From Azadirachta indica (taxonomy: Eukaryota; Streptophyta; Magnoliopsida; Sapindales; Meliaceae): a DNA stretch of 64,000 nt. Position 1 is the first letter of the stretch. Every line of letters starts with the position of its first letter. The DNA is taken from the NCBI GenBank assembly GCA_022749755.1, contig CM040453.1:518102-582101 (forward strand), given 5' to 3'. A model generated the notes under the pieces. It did not search any database, was not told where the DNA came from, and saw only the letters and a list, made by a program, of their open reading frames with translations. Shown here in pieces: positions 22,466 to 33,563 of this stretch. The position numbers and the translations under genes are program-made.

Positions 22466-24603
22466 ATGTCCTACGGGGATGATCAGAAAAATGGGAAGAC
22501 GAGGGTCATCGTTATGGTGTTGTCCTCCGTCTTCCTGGCCGCCATGGTTGTTGCAGCCACCGTTACCGTGGGCCGTCGTCAAAATCAGGTAAAGACCAAA
22601 GTCGAAGTAACTGCACACAAGCAAGTTTCATCTTCAATGAAGGCCATCAAATCCGTTTGCCAACCCACAGATTACGAAGAAAAATGCGTCGAGAGTCTCC
22701 AGACAGAGGCGAGAAACACGACAGATCCCAAAGAACTCGTTAGAGCTGCATTCCAGGTGGCCAAGAAGCAGGTTATAAAAGCTACGAAAACATCAACTGC
22801 AATGAAAGCAATCGAGAAAGAACCCCGCTCAAATATAGCTTTAGAGGCCTGCAAAGATTTGATGGATGAAGCCGTTGAAGATTTTGATAGATCTTTCGAA
22901 GAGATGGCCAAGTTTGGAGCTGGTAGCAAACTTGGTCCAATAGTGGATAATTTGAAAACCTGGCTAAGTGCTACAATTACATACCAGGAAACTTGCCTGG
23001 AAGGATTCGAGAACACGACGGGAGAAGCCGGAGAGAAAATGAGGAAAGTATTGAAGACATCAATGGAGCTTAGCATCAATGCAATTGCAATAGTGAGCCA
23101 AATTTCTTCAGTGCTTGGGACCTTAGACATGGAAAATACACCACATTCCTGGAGCCAGCGCCGTCTTCTGGATAATTCCATTCAAATACTTGGCCATGGG
23201 GACTTGTATCCGAACTGGATTCACCGCCGCCGTCTTGTTCAAAACCAGGCTCAAATTCTTGGCCACGGTGATTTGTATCCATTTCCTAACTGGATTCACC
23301 GACGCCGGCTTCTTCAAAACCACGTTCACGTTCTCGGTCATGGAGATATGCTTCCATTTTGGCTTCGACCCGAAAATCGTAGATTGCTTAGCTTGATAGA
23401 TCCGGCTCAGCTTTATCCCGACATTGTTGTGGCAAAGGATGGAAGTGGAAATTGCTCTACAATTAATGAAGCATTGAATTTAATTCCCAACGATAGCAAT
23501 AGAACAACGATAATTTACATCAAGAAAGGAATTTATGAAGAGAGAGTTTTTGTCAACAGATCCACGTCTCATATCTTCATGGTGGGAGATGGTGCAGACA
23601 AGACCAGAATCACCGGATCGTTGAATTATATTGATGGCACGCCCACCATGAAAACTGCGACAGTCAGTAAGTGAAAAATGCATTCAAATTAAACCTTTTT
23701 TTTTTCTTTAGTATTTGGAAAGAAACAAAAGCATTTAGGATGATTTTTAAAGAAAAAATATATAATTAGATATTAGTTTCTCTAAAGAAAAAGGAAAATG
23801 GGTTGAAAGAGTATGAGAAAAATGATTTTAACAAAGTACTTTTAAAACTCTTGTAGAGTCAGATATTTGCTTTTTTCATTATTGAAATGGACGTAGGTGT
23901 TCTTGGAGAGTACTTCATGGCTAAAAACATCGGCTTTGAGAACAGCGCCGGACCTAAAAAACATCAAGCCGTCGCCCTAAGAGTCGACGCTGACATGTCA
24001 ATCTTCTACAACTGCTCAATGGACGGCTACCAGGCCACACTCTACGCGCACGCCAAACGCCAATACTACCGGGACTGCAACATCACCGGCACAATCGACT
24101 TCATTTTCGGCGATGGTTCCGCCGTCTTCCAGAACTGCAAACTCATCGTCCGAAAACCCCTCGACAACCAGCTCTGCATCGTCACCGCCCAGGGCCGGAA
24201 CGTCTCCTACCAGCCAACCGCCATCGTCATCCAGAACAGCTCCATTATCGTTGATCCCCTGTACTATCCCGTCAGGCACAAGATCAAGTCATATCTAGGA
24301 CGGCCCAGGAGAATTCACTCCAGAACTGTGATCATAGAATCCTTCATCGACGATTTGATTCAGCCGGAGGGATGGCTGCCCTGGGAAGGAGAATTCGGAA
24401 TACATACTTGCTTCTACACTGAGTACGGAAACTACGGCCCAGGTGCGAACAAGTCGGGGAGGGTGACGTGGAAGGGAGTGAAGAGTATTGACCGGTCGGA
24501 GGCGCTAGAATTTACTGCCGGGAAGTTCCTCAATGGAGATGCATGGATAAAACCTAGTGGAGTTCCGTACGTTTCAGGGTTTGTCACTACGGAAACATAT
24601 TGA
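22466..24603 (+). CDS. Membrane-anchored PMEI-PME protein, probably inactive as an esterase, with repeated processing linker
   Basis: Exons 22466-23666 and 23897-24603 give 635 residues, longer than the usual 540-590. A short charged N-tail is followed by a transmembrane or uncleaved signal segment (about 13-35) and a PMEI domain (about 50-205, with SVCQPTDYEEKC and a later YQETC). The linker (about 225-310) has three or four repeats of about 25 residues, each with LGHGD(L/M).P and a basic site: RRLL 232-235, RRRLV 254-258, RRRLL 279-283 and RRLL 305-308. The catalytic domain starts at about 319. It keeps QAVALR (424-429), DFIFG (Asp 468) and the active-site Arg 536. However, GYQDTLY has become GYQATLY (Ala 447) and LGRPWK has become LGRPRR (Arg 538). 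Ala 447 is exactly 21 residues before Asp 468, the spacing of the two catalytic Asp residues in plant PMEs. The frame is fully open, so it may be a pseudoenzyme rather than a pseudogene. Confidence 0.9.
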
Positions 24604-25045
24604 AGAACAAATAGCACAGTCTGATTTGTACTTGACAATAGGAACAAAAATGTTTGGTAAAACTGTTCAACGAAGAAATTGTACACTACTGTTTAAAATA
24701 TTCTTGGTATTTTTGTTTATGTAATAAATATTTCGAAATGTGTAATTTAGAAACCACTAAAGATTTAAAACTCTTCCATTGCAAAATTAAAATTTTGATT
24801 TAAAATTTTTTAACACCAAAAAGAGAGGATATCCTATACTCCTAGTTTTCGGCTTAATATCCAATTACTTCATTAAATTTTTCCTATTACTCCATCATTC
24901 TCTTACCTTCATCGTCATTGCTATATTAGATTCTATTACTTTAGAGTATATTTACAAATTTACCCTTTTAATTGCATTAGAAAATTATATTTTTCAGTAC
25001 ATATTTTATCTTGATAGTAGGCAACATATAATTAGGCAAATCACT
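24604..25045. other. 3' flank of the PME gene, AT-rich
   Basis: Short 3' flank followed by AT-rich DNA with no coding signal. Confidence 0.4.
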
Positions 25046-25049
25046 ATTA

Positions 25050-25645
25050 TTCACCATTGACCATTGTCTAATATTATTTATTTAGATCATTATAAATATT
25101 ATTAGAATTTTTGTTGAACGCTCTACATAATAATACCGTTATAATTGCCATTTAAGCAATTATTCACCATAAATCTGAAGTCAAATTTTTGGGCATTCAA
25201 AAATTCAACTTCAAATCTATGAAAAATGGTTGCTTAATTAACAATGATGATAATATTATTGCATAGAGTATTCAATAAGGATTTAAATGATATTTATGTG
25301 AACTCGAGTAGATGAAATTTGGTGATGGTGACTAACGACCGACTATAACAAAGATGAACAACAACTTTTGATCAACTATCATTCGTTTGAATCATCATAA
25401 ATATCATTCAAATCTTTCTCTATATAATAATACCATTGCCATTATTGTTTGAACACTTTTTACCAATAGATATAAAGTTAAATTTCCAAATGCTCAAAAA
25501 TTAAACTTTATATTTATAAAAAACAATTGTTCAAATGGCGATTATGATAGTGTCATTACGTAGAACACTTCAACAAAAATTTTAATGACATTTATTTAAA
25601 TGAATGACATTAGAACAATAGTTAATGACAATTAATGGTGGTTGA
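25050..25645. repeat. Foldback element with tandem palindromic units
   Basis: Two consecutive units (about 25050-25345 and 25360-25645) are each near-palindromic. The left half of a unit (GAACGCTCTACATAATAATA onward) matches the reverse complement of its right half (GCATAGAGTATTC), around a loop with an ATTCAAAAATTCAA-like centre. Units 1 and 2 also align directly with each other. The outer ends are inverted too (TCACCATTGACCATTG against the reverse complement of AATTAATGGTGGTTGA). No ORF. Probably a non-autonomous foldback transposon with an internal duplication. I could not define a target duplication. Confidence 0.6.
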
Positions 25646-25768
25646 CGTCTCACCTAAATATAAAGTTTTGAATTTAAAATGGTTAAAATGTACCTTAAAA
25701 TGTCCAAAATACTTGAGAACTATTGTTGTATAGAGAATATACTTAAGACATTTATTTAATTAAAAATA

Positions 25769-27503
25769 GGGATATTGACATTTTTCCTCCTGAGGTTTGG
25801 CTTAATAGGTAAATACCCCCCTAATGTTTGAAAAAAGACAGATGCTTCCCTGACATTTGAATAAATAGGTAGATACCTTGAACTTTTATTTCCGTTAGTT
25901 GGCTTGTTAGTTTATTATTATTTGTATTCCTTATCTTTTATATAATAATACTTTAATATATATTTTATTTAAATATAACACTTTACTCCCTATTTTAATA
26001 TTTTTCATAATATAATTTTTTAAATATAAACAATTTAGTTCATATTTAATATTTTTTTATAATATATTCAAAACTAAATACATTTTTAATTTGTTATTTT
26101 AATAAAAAATTTGAAAATTAAAATATTATTAAAAAAATTTAAACAATGAGTTAGATTAAACTCATATTAAAATATTTATATCTTTTTTTTTTCTGTAATA
26201 AATTTGATATTTAATTATTAAAAAAATTTTAAAATATATTTTAATATTGTATTCTTATATTAATATTTTTATTTAAAAGATTATATTAAATTTATTATAT
26301 TTTTTTGAGAAAAATTATGAAAATATAAATAAAAAAGTAAAAAAAAATTAATATCATTTGTTAGTAAAATTAGTAATTAAATATATTTTATATTCTTATT
26401 AACCATATAATTTATTTAATTTTAATTAAAAATATAAAAAGAAGAAAATTTTTGATTATTTTTATTTGTAATATATATATAACATGTATTTATTATTTAT
26501 ATTTTTATATATTTTTTTAAAAAATATGATAAATTTAGCATAATTTTTTAAATAAATATATTACATGAAAAATAAAACGTTAAAAAATATTTTAATTAAA
26601 ATTTTTAATAATTAAATATTATTATTATAAAAAGTTAAAGTAAAAGATTAGAAATATTTTATCATATGAGTATGACTTATCTCATTATTTAAATTTTTTT
26701 AATAATTATATTTTTTTTAAATTTTTTTATTAAAATAACAAATTAAAAAAATTATTTATTATTGAATATATTGTGAAAAAATATTAAAAATATATGAAAA
26801 TATAAATGAAAATATAAACAATAAATACATGTTATATATATATATTACAAGTAAAAATAATCAAAAATTTTCTTCTTACTAATTCTATTAACAAATAATA
26901 TTAATTTTTTTTTTACTTTTTTATTTATATTTTTATAATTTTTTTCTCAAGAAACTATAATAAATTTAATATAATCTTTTAAATAAAATATTAATATAAA
27001 AATAAAATATTAAAATATATTTTAAAATTCGTTTAATAATTAAATATTAAATTTATTGTAAAAAAAGATATAAATATTTTAACATGAGTTTAAAATATTT
27101 TAATATGAGTTTAATTTAACTCATTGTTTAAATTTTTTTAATAATATTTTAGTTTTCAAATTTTCTATTGAAATAAAAAATTAAAAATATATTTATTCTT
27201 GAGTATGTTATTAAAAAAATATTAAATATGAATTAAATTGTTATATTTAAAAAAATTATATTGTGAAAAATATTAAAATAAGGAGTAAAATATTATATTA
27301 AAATAAAATATATACTAAAATATTATTATATAAAAGATGAGAGACACGAATGATAATAAGTTAATAGGTCAACTTATGGAAATACAAGTTCAGAATGTAT
27401 CTGCTTATTTATTCAAATATTAAAAAGATATTTATTTTTTTTCAAACATTAGAAGAGTATTTACCTGTTGGACTAAACCTTTGGCGGAAAATGTCAATAT
27501 CCC
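25769..27503. mobile_element. Foldback / long-TIR Mutator-like element (FB1)
   Basis: A 1.7-kb inverted repeat: the left arm starting GGGATATTGACATTTTTCCT matches the reverse complement of the right end (GGGATATTGACATTTTCCGC) for about 800 bases per arm, to a centre near 26640. The element is flanked by a perfect 9-base duplication, TTAAAAATA, at 25760-25768 and 27504-27512. There is no ORF; the interior is more than 80% AT. A 9-base duplication with long terminal inverted repeats is typical of Mutator-like elements; this copy is non-autonomous. Related elements lie at 32890, 51849 and 52768. Confidence 0.85.
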
Positions 27504-27512
27504 TTAAAAATA

Positions 27513-28243
27513 TTTAAAAGAGGAGTTATTGGAAATGTAGAAAAAAATTAAGAATATTAATTATTATACTTTTAAGAATGGCATATAAAAATAATATAAT
27601 GAACTTCATATTCTTAATTTTCTCTTGAAGAAATGTAGGATAAACCACTAAGATTCATATGTATATATATAAATTTTTTTCTTTTAATTTAACCATTTTT
27701 TCACATAATTTTTAAGTGTTTGACAAGTTTAATTTGTTGAACTTGAATATAACTGAAGAACGACTTTCATTCAATTTTTAAAGACAAAAACGATATATCG
27801 TTTTCCAACATGGGCGACTTGTCACTTGCCATTCTTTTACAGAAACTCTTTGTCGTTCGATTTGTCACTGAATTTATAACATTAGGGTCCCTGTTCTTTT
27901 ATGATTTCTCACATGTGCAAATAGTTTTTCCATGTATGTAACGTAGATCACCTATTTTCTCTCCCTTTCTTCTTTGAGGTTTTAGTGACCTCCATTGAAA
28001 TGACTCAAATATGATATTAATCCTTAGGTGAGCAAAATTTCAATCTCCTAAGGGTGATTTGGTCATTTCGAAGAATACAACTGATAACCGCGGACCTCTG
28101 TGATCGATATACACAAACTAGATACGTCTAAAACTAAGTAAACATTATAGGGGCTCATATGTTATTATACCCATCCTCTATAAGAAGGGAAAAAACTCCT
28201 TAATTACATAACAAGCCCCCTCTCTTTCTCCCAGGCACGTACA
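27513..28243. other. Intergenic region and promoter of the Arg/Ser-rich gene
   Basis: AT-rich to about 27700, then more mixed sequence. A CT-rich leader (CCCCCTCTCTTTCTCCC near 28215-28232) comes directly before ATG 28244. No TATA box stands out. Confidence 0.35.
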
Positions 28244-30707
28244 ATGGCGGCTACATCGTCCTCGTTGTCCTCGTACTCCTCAGATTCGTCAACATCGGAC
28301 GCGTCATCCTCCTCTCACCGCCGTCGCCGACACCGCAGACGCCGAGACAGAGACAGGGAGTCGCTCAAGATCCGTAAAAAGTCGCGGTCCCATACAAAAC
28401 GACGTCGCAGAAACCGCAGCTCTTCCGGTTCTTATTCTTCCCAATCTGATTCCTCCAGGTTACCTATTTTCGCTTTTTTCTTTAGGTTTTCTTTTTTGGT
28501 TCTATGATTTGGAGATTGATATTCGTAGCTTCAGACTTGATGGGTACTTAATATAGTCGTAAAATTCCCTTTCTTTTTTAATACAAAGTGGTGCTTTTTT
28601 TTTTTTTTGACTGTTTTGGTTAAATTTCCTTTTTATATTGAGGTTTAGGTCGAAAATTTTGGCGGCTTCAATATAATATTTGAAAATAAGTTGTTAATAA
28701 TGAAATAGGTTTTGTGTTTTCTGTTCAGTAGAATTAACGTTTCGGCAGCTTAGAAAACAGGAGAGATTGGCAGATAGAAATTTTGTGAAGTATTATTTTT
28801 CAACATAGTTTGATCTCATATGATTTACTGGTTCAGCGGCTTAACTTTAAGACCCTTTCTGTTGCTTGTTTTTTGTAGTATTCCTCTTTTAACTTGTAAT
28901 TAGGGTGAATCAAGAAGCAGTGGGAATACATTAGGGAAGTTACTAAAAGTGGTGGGCTTCCGTCAATGGTTTCCATTACTTGTTATTAGGAATAGAAATT
29001 CGAGATAAGCAATAAATAGAAAGTGTTATTTGACTGGTTGGAGTGCATTATTGTGATTATGATTTTGAAATTTTAAAGATGATTCCCAAGTAGGAAGTGT
29101 GTGGATTGAATGAAAGAGTCAATGTTAAGGTGTGTTAACCTAGTGAGTTTCAGATCCTCTGTGCTTACAATTGGGAAAAATGTTTTCATAGTTCTGTTAC
29201 AAGATCTTTCTATCTTTGGGTGCAGGGACAGAGCCCCTTTATGACCACTGGATTCTGAAACCCCTAGTGAGAAAATCCTTTTAGCAAAATAAGTAAAGAA
29301 GATAATATTTGAGCCCTCAGTTAAATTAGATTTAAGGCTCCAGTATCTTATTGTTGGTAAAAGCAGCCCCTTCCTAACCAATTTTCTACCTCTGTCGCTG
29401 TTTGGGCTGGAGTTTGTTGCCTTCAAGAACTGCAGTTTGTGGTTTCAATTTGATGTAATATGTGCATATTCACTCTTTGGTTATATCATGTCATTTCATC
29501 TAGTTGCATCTTCAAAAATGTTCTTAAGCAGCAGAATTTCTGTTCTCGCATGGATTTTTCACATTAATAACTAGATACAGAAATTGGAATGATTGTCTTC
29601 CTAACATCATGTATCCTTGCTTGAGCACTTGTAGAAGTGACAGTTCTTCTGACAGTGATCATGAAACTCATGGAAAGAGACACAAGAAAAGTGACAAACC
29701 AAAGAAGGTGGTTTATTAATTCTCCATTTTTTTCCGTTTTAATACTACTGGTCTACAAATCTCACTTTGTTGCCCCTTTACTTTCTAGATCAAGGAAAAG
29801 GAGAGGAACAAGGGTCATCAACATAAACGTCATAAGCATAACGTTAAAGAGGTAAGCTGGTTATCTCTCTTTAGTTTTCTTACCTTTATCTGATTCTGTC
29901 AAAACTATGCTTATATTTCATCCAAGTCACTTCCATTTTGTTGAATGATAATTAGCTCCTGTGGTCAGTGAATCAAAATGAAAGATTCCACAAGAACTGG
30001 ATAAGAAAATAGTGTTTGATGTTTACCTTTGGTTTCAGTGTTCTCAATGCGCTCAGCATTATTAAGCTTTAACTTTTAGTATATTTGCTTAGCTTGGTTT
30101 GATTGCTTACTTGCCAGTGCATCTAAAGTAATCCATTAGGGTGATGTTAATGTGTAATGTTAAATGCTTGTATCATACATCTATATCTGAGGTCCTTATA
30201 GTACTTTCTGCCTCTTTTGTAAATGGCTCTTCGACATTGGAGCTGGGATCTTTGACATGGTGAATCTGTGCTATTGACTTGCCTGGATTTTTTTTCTGGG
30301 TGGGTTTTGTCCTGGCAATCGGAGCCATATATAGAAGGAGAAAGATGAGGGAAGTAGTGGTCCTGTACAGCTTTCGAAGGTACTCCATTGCACTTTGGTA
30401 GTTTATCATCTGCAGTCTAGCTTTTGTTGTTTAAAGTTTGCAATAACCTCTATTATTCATTATGTGCAGTTTTTAGGGCGAGACAAAGATGATGGAGTGC
30501 GACGAAGTGCCGTCTCTGGCAAGAAGGTGAAGTATTCTTTTTCTAAGGCTGTAAGAAGAGATATTGAAGGCATTTGTAATTATTAACTTATTTTCTTGGT
30601 TTGATTCCTTTTAGATTCAATTAAAACTTGATAAAACAAAGGAAGACAAAGAAGCTGAAAGTAAAAGAAATGAATTGCTGAAATTCTTAAATGCTAGTTT
30701 TGATTGA
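28244..30707 (+). CDS. Arg/Ser/Lys-rich nuclear-type protein of unknown function, 6 exons
   Basis: Exons 28244-28458, 29635-29707, 29789-29851, 30335-30379, 30470-30526 and 30615-30707 join with GT/AG borders and no stop, giving 181 residues. The N-terminal third is Ser-rich then Arg-rich (SSSHRRRRHRRRRDRDRE), followed by an RS-like stretch (KRRRRNRSSSGSYSSQSDSS), then Lys/His-rich segments (KRHKKSDKPKK, HQHKRHKHN). The C-terminal 50 residues are different: FLGRDKDDGVRRSAVSGKK then IQLKLDKTKEDKEAESKRNE and LLKFLNASFD. This part looks like a conserved folded or helical module. RS-rich proteins usually sit in nuclear speckles and act in pre-mRNA splicing; that role is inferred from composition only. 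I do not recognise the family with confidence. Confidence 0.8.
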
Positions 30708-32272
30708 AGATTGGAGGTCAATGTCAAATCTAGAGAATCAAGAAGTGAAGTGACAGAATAGAGATGGCTAGTTTGTCTCACTCAGCTTAAAGATCCAAAC
30801 TTTTGTTTCCCGGAAAGCAGGCTTTCAAAAATGGAGTCACATTCATGTCTTCTGTTTTCAAGAGAAATGTAGAGCATTGTTAAATTAGAGTCTTCAGCTT
30901 CTTATGACAATTTTATGGTGAGTGCCCCTGATTTGGGTGTTGTATTTTATTGAATTGATGCTTCTTTAAAAGTTGCTTGGTTTGAACATTTGTGCAATGT
31001 CTTCTCTCATAAAGCATATCATGTTGAATAGGAGTAAAATGTTTTTTCTTTTAGAAATATATCTTTTCATTTTACTTTCTTTTAGAAATATATATTTTTT
31101 AAAGCGGAAGTAATGCTTGATTCTCGAAATTTCAACTCTGCACCAGTATGAGGACTTGCTAACGAATTTGGATATTGAAGATTTTAAATAAATAGATGGT
31201 CCTCTGAGAACTGAAGATGTTTGATTTGTAACAAATGGAGGTTTGAATGGTTTAAACCATTTTCCAGCAGACTCGAACCGCCAAAAAGTCCAAGGACACG
31301 CGAGGAATGGGGCCGAAGATAAGACTCTTTTTATTTTTTTAAGGAGGAAAAAGGGCAAGAAAGAGACCAGAAGAAAAGGGCATTATAGTAATATGGCAGC
31401 TGTCATACCTCTTTATATAAGGGATTAGGGTTTACTTTAACACTCTGAATAACCCATAAGCCTCCGCTCCATTTACTAGGTAGCAAATCAAATTCTCCTT
31501 TACACTCTGTTTTCTCCTACGAAACAACAACAGCAAGCAAACATCATGTTCACTAACTAGTTTCTGGTTTTCTCTTTTAACATTACTGTTGATTTGTCTA
31601 ATTTCGCACATAGTTCTTCTTGGAAATCCTCATATTGGTTTCCAAGATTTTATCTGTGCGTACAGCGAAATTTCTATCCTTTCTGCTTGAGCCTTGTTCT
31701 TATTTTCTTACCTATGGACATGTGCTCCAATGTTATTGGATAACAATTTCTTTTCTATTTTGGAGACACCATTCATTTTTTTTTCAAGATTTCTGAGATG
31801 TTATTTCTGGGTTATTGCCTATTTTAAAATTAAGAATTCTGAAAAGTCTTGAGAACCACAAGGAGAAAAAATTGCTGCTAAAATGAAGAAGGAAAGAATC
31901 TTGATTTGCCACCTCTTATGGGTGACGGGCCTGAATTACATTCAATCCATAAGTCACAAAGCAGAAGCATTTTCTTTTCCTTGAAAGGGCAAAGCAGAAG
32001 CATTTAGGAAAAGGAGTCTGACCTAGAAAAAAAAGTCCATTGCCAAAAAACATTTTCTTTCCTACAGAAATTTGAATTCAAGAAAGATTCATAAATCTGT
32101 TTTTAAATAAATGATAAATCTTGAATAGTCGAGATTTTAACTTCTTTTTTGGCACTTTGACTGATATTGTTAAATATTAATATAATCTATTCGATAAAGT
32201 AGGAACAGAATGTCTTTCCGACTTTCCCACTAAAAAGCAAATTAACCAAAGATGAGTACAATCGAAAAAAAA
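30708..32272. other. Intergenic with an orphan promoter-like segment
   Basis: The left part is the 3' flank of the Arg/Ser-rich gene. At 31414-31420 there is a TATA box (TATATAA), and at 31426-31433 a telo-box in reverse orientation (TAGGGTTT). A CT-rich, then CAACAACAGCAAGCAAACA-like leader ends at an ATG near 31544 that stops after four codons. No downstream ORF or RNA gene was recognised. Confidence 0.4.
31405..31545 (+). promoter_or_regulatory. Orphan TATA plus telo-box promoter-like segment
   Basis: TATATAA (31414-31420) and TAGGGTTT (31426-31433) lie together, followed by a pyrimidine-rich and then A/C-rich leader. This resembles promoters of translation-related plant genes or non-coding RNA genes. 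A short ATG frame of four codons follows. It may be a UTR exon with an intron (GGTAGC near 31480) whose coding part is lost. Confidence 0.35.
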
Positions 32273-32835
32273 CTATGGGTTAGTTCCATTTCCAGCTAAG
32301 AGATTGGAAATTGATAAAGAAATACTCCACAGCCGAGTAAATCCTGTATTCATTCTAGTTAATGGAGATTGATAGCCTGGTTTTTCTTCAAAACCGTCCT
32401 CACAGGATTCTTCATAGCTCATTGCAGCATTGATCCATTTCTGAGCATCATTAGACTTCTTGGCATCAACAGCTGCTTGAGATTCTTCTATTACACTAAT
32501 TGCCTCCTGGAAATTGTCGGAACAATCTGACAGGCATTGTTGAATGAATGGCTCTGCAGTTTTGTTTAGCAACTTTGAAATGTAATTATAGATTTCTTTG
32601 CCATTGGCTGAGGAAATTTTTAGTGAAGCTTTTCCAAGACCTTGCAGATTAGTTCCTTTGGCTTTGTTATGCGATCTTAGAGAAGTGATGCAGGGAAACT
32701 TGTACCTAGTTTTTTCACAAATTTTTGTGATTAAATCAGTGGTTGATGCATGATTCTTATAATCATTGCTGAGAATTTGGTGGGGAAATAGGTAATAAGA
32801 ATGGAAATAGAGCAGGATATTGAGATTGTATTCAT
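32273..32835 (-). pseudogene. Pectinesterase/invertase inhibitor gene with an early frameshift
   Basis: On the minus strand ATG 32835 opens a good signal peptide (MNTISISCSISILITYFPTK, then FSA) that runs to a stop soon after in its own frame. The mature inhibitor lies in another frame from about 32768: NDYKNHASTTDLITKICEKT, RYKFPC, LQGLGKASLKISS, then IQQCLSDCSDNFQEAISVIE, SYEESCEDGF and SPLTRMN, ending at 32273. Four-helix PMEI/invertase inhibitors have this order of conserved Cys residues and length (about 185 residues). One single-base indel in the AGCAATGAT region would account for the break. The rest is clean, so the break is recent, polymorphic or an assembly error. Confidence 0.75.
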
Positions 32836-32889
32836 ATTTTTGCTAATTGTTTATCGTGTGATAGGCTATTTTGGAGAGAAAATTAAAAG

Positions 32890-33563
32890 GAAAATTGACA
32901 GATATCCTAATGTTTGGGATAATAGGTAGATATTCTCGAATATTTGAGGAAAAATAGATAATTTTAAGTGTGGTTAAATAAACAGATACCTTTTAAATTA
33001 TTATACAATCATAAAAAATAATTATTTTATTTTTATATATTTAGAAAATATATTAATTAACTATTTTAACTCTATTATTAATATATAATAACCAATATAC
33101 TTTTATGATTTATATTTTGATACTTATATATTCATATACTTTTGATAATTAGTCTCTAATAATTATTAATATTTTAAATATTAAGTAATAAAAAATAACT
33201 ATTTTATTTTTATATATTTAGAAGGTATATTAATTGACTATTTTAACTCAATTATTAATATATAATAAGTAATATATCTTATGATTTATATTTGGATAAT
33301 TATGTATTCAAATATTTTTACTAATTAGTCTCTAAACTATTATTAATATTTTAAATATTATTGAAATAAAAATATATTGATTATTATATATTAATATTGA
33401 GTTAAAATAGTTAATTAATATATTTTTTAAATATATAAAGATAAAATAATTATTTTTTATGATTCATTTATTTAGCCAAATGTAAGGGACATATTTGTTT
33501 TTTCTGTTATCAAGAGAATCTATTTATTACTCCAAGCATCATCCTGTATCTGTCAATTTCCTA
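32890..33563. mobile_element. Foldback element FB2 with internal direct repeats
   Basis: The ends are inverted: GGAAAATTGACAGATATCC on the left and, reverse-complemented, AGGAAATTGACAGATACAGG on the right. A possible 9-base target duplication (AATTAAAAG at 32881-32889, GATTAAAAG at 33564-33572; 8/9) flanks it. Inside, a unit of about 185 bases (starting ATAAAAAATAATTATTTTAT near 33013) is directly repeated from about 33190, and a further, inverted copy ends near 33460. The subterminal TTTGGGATAATAGGTAGATA recalls FB1's TTTGGCTTAATAGGTAAATA. No ORF. Confidence 0.7.

Noticed and set aside
22672..23181. Minus-strand open frame of 169 codons
   Set aside because: It is the antisense shadow of the PMEI domain of the PME gene; no motif of its own.
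29073..29426. Minus-strand frame of 117 codons inside intron 1 of the Arg/Ser-rich gene
   Set aside because: No motif, and it lies in an intron with ordinary intron composition.
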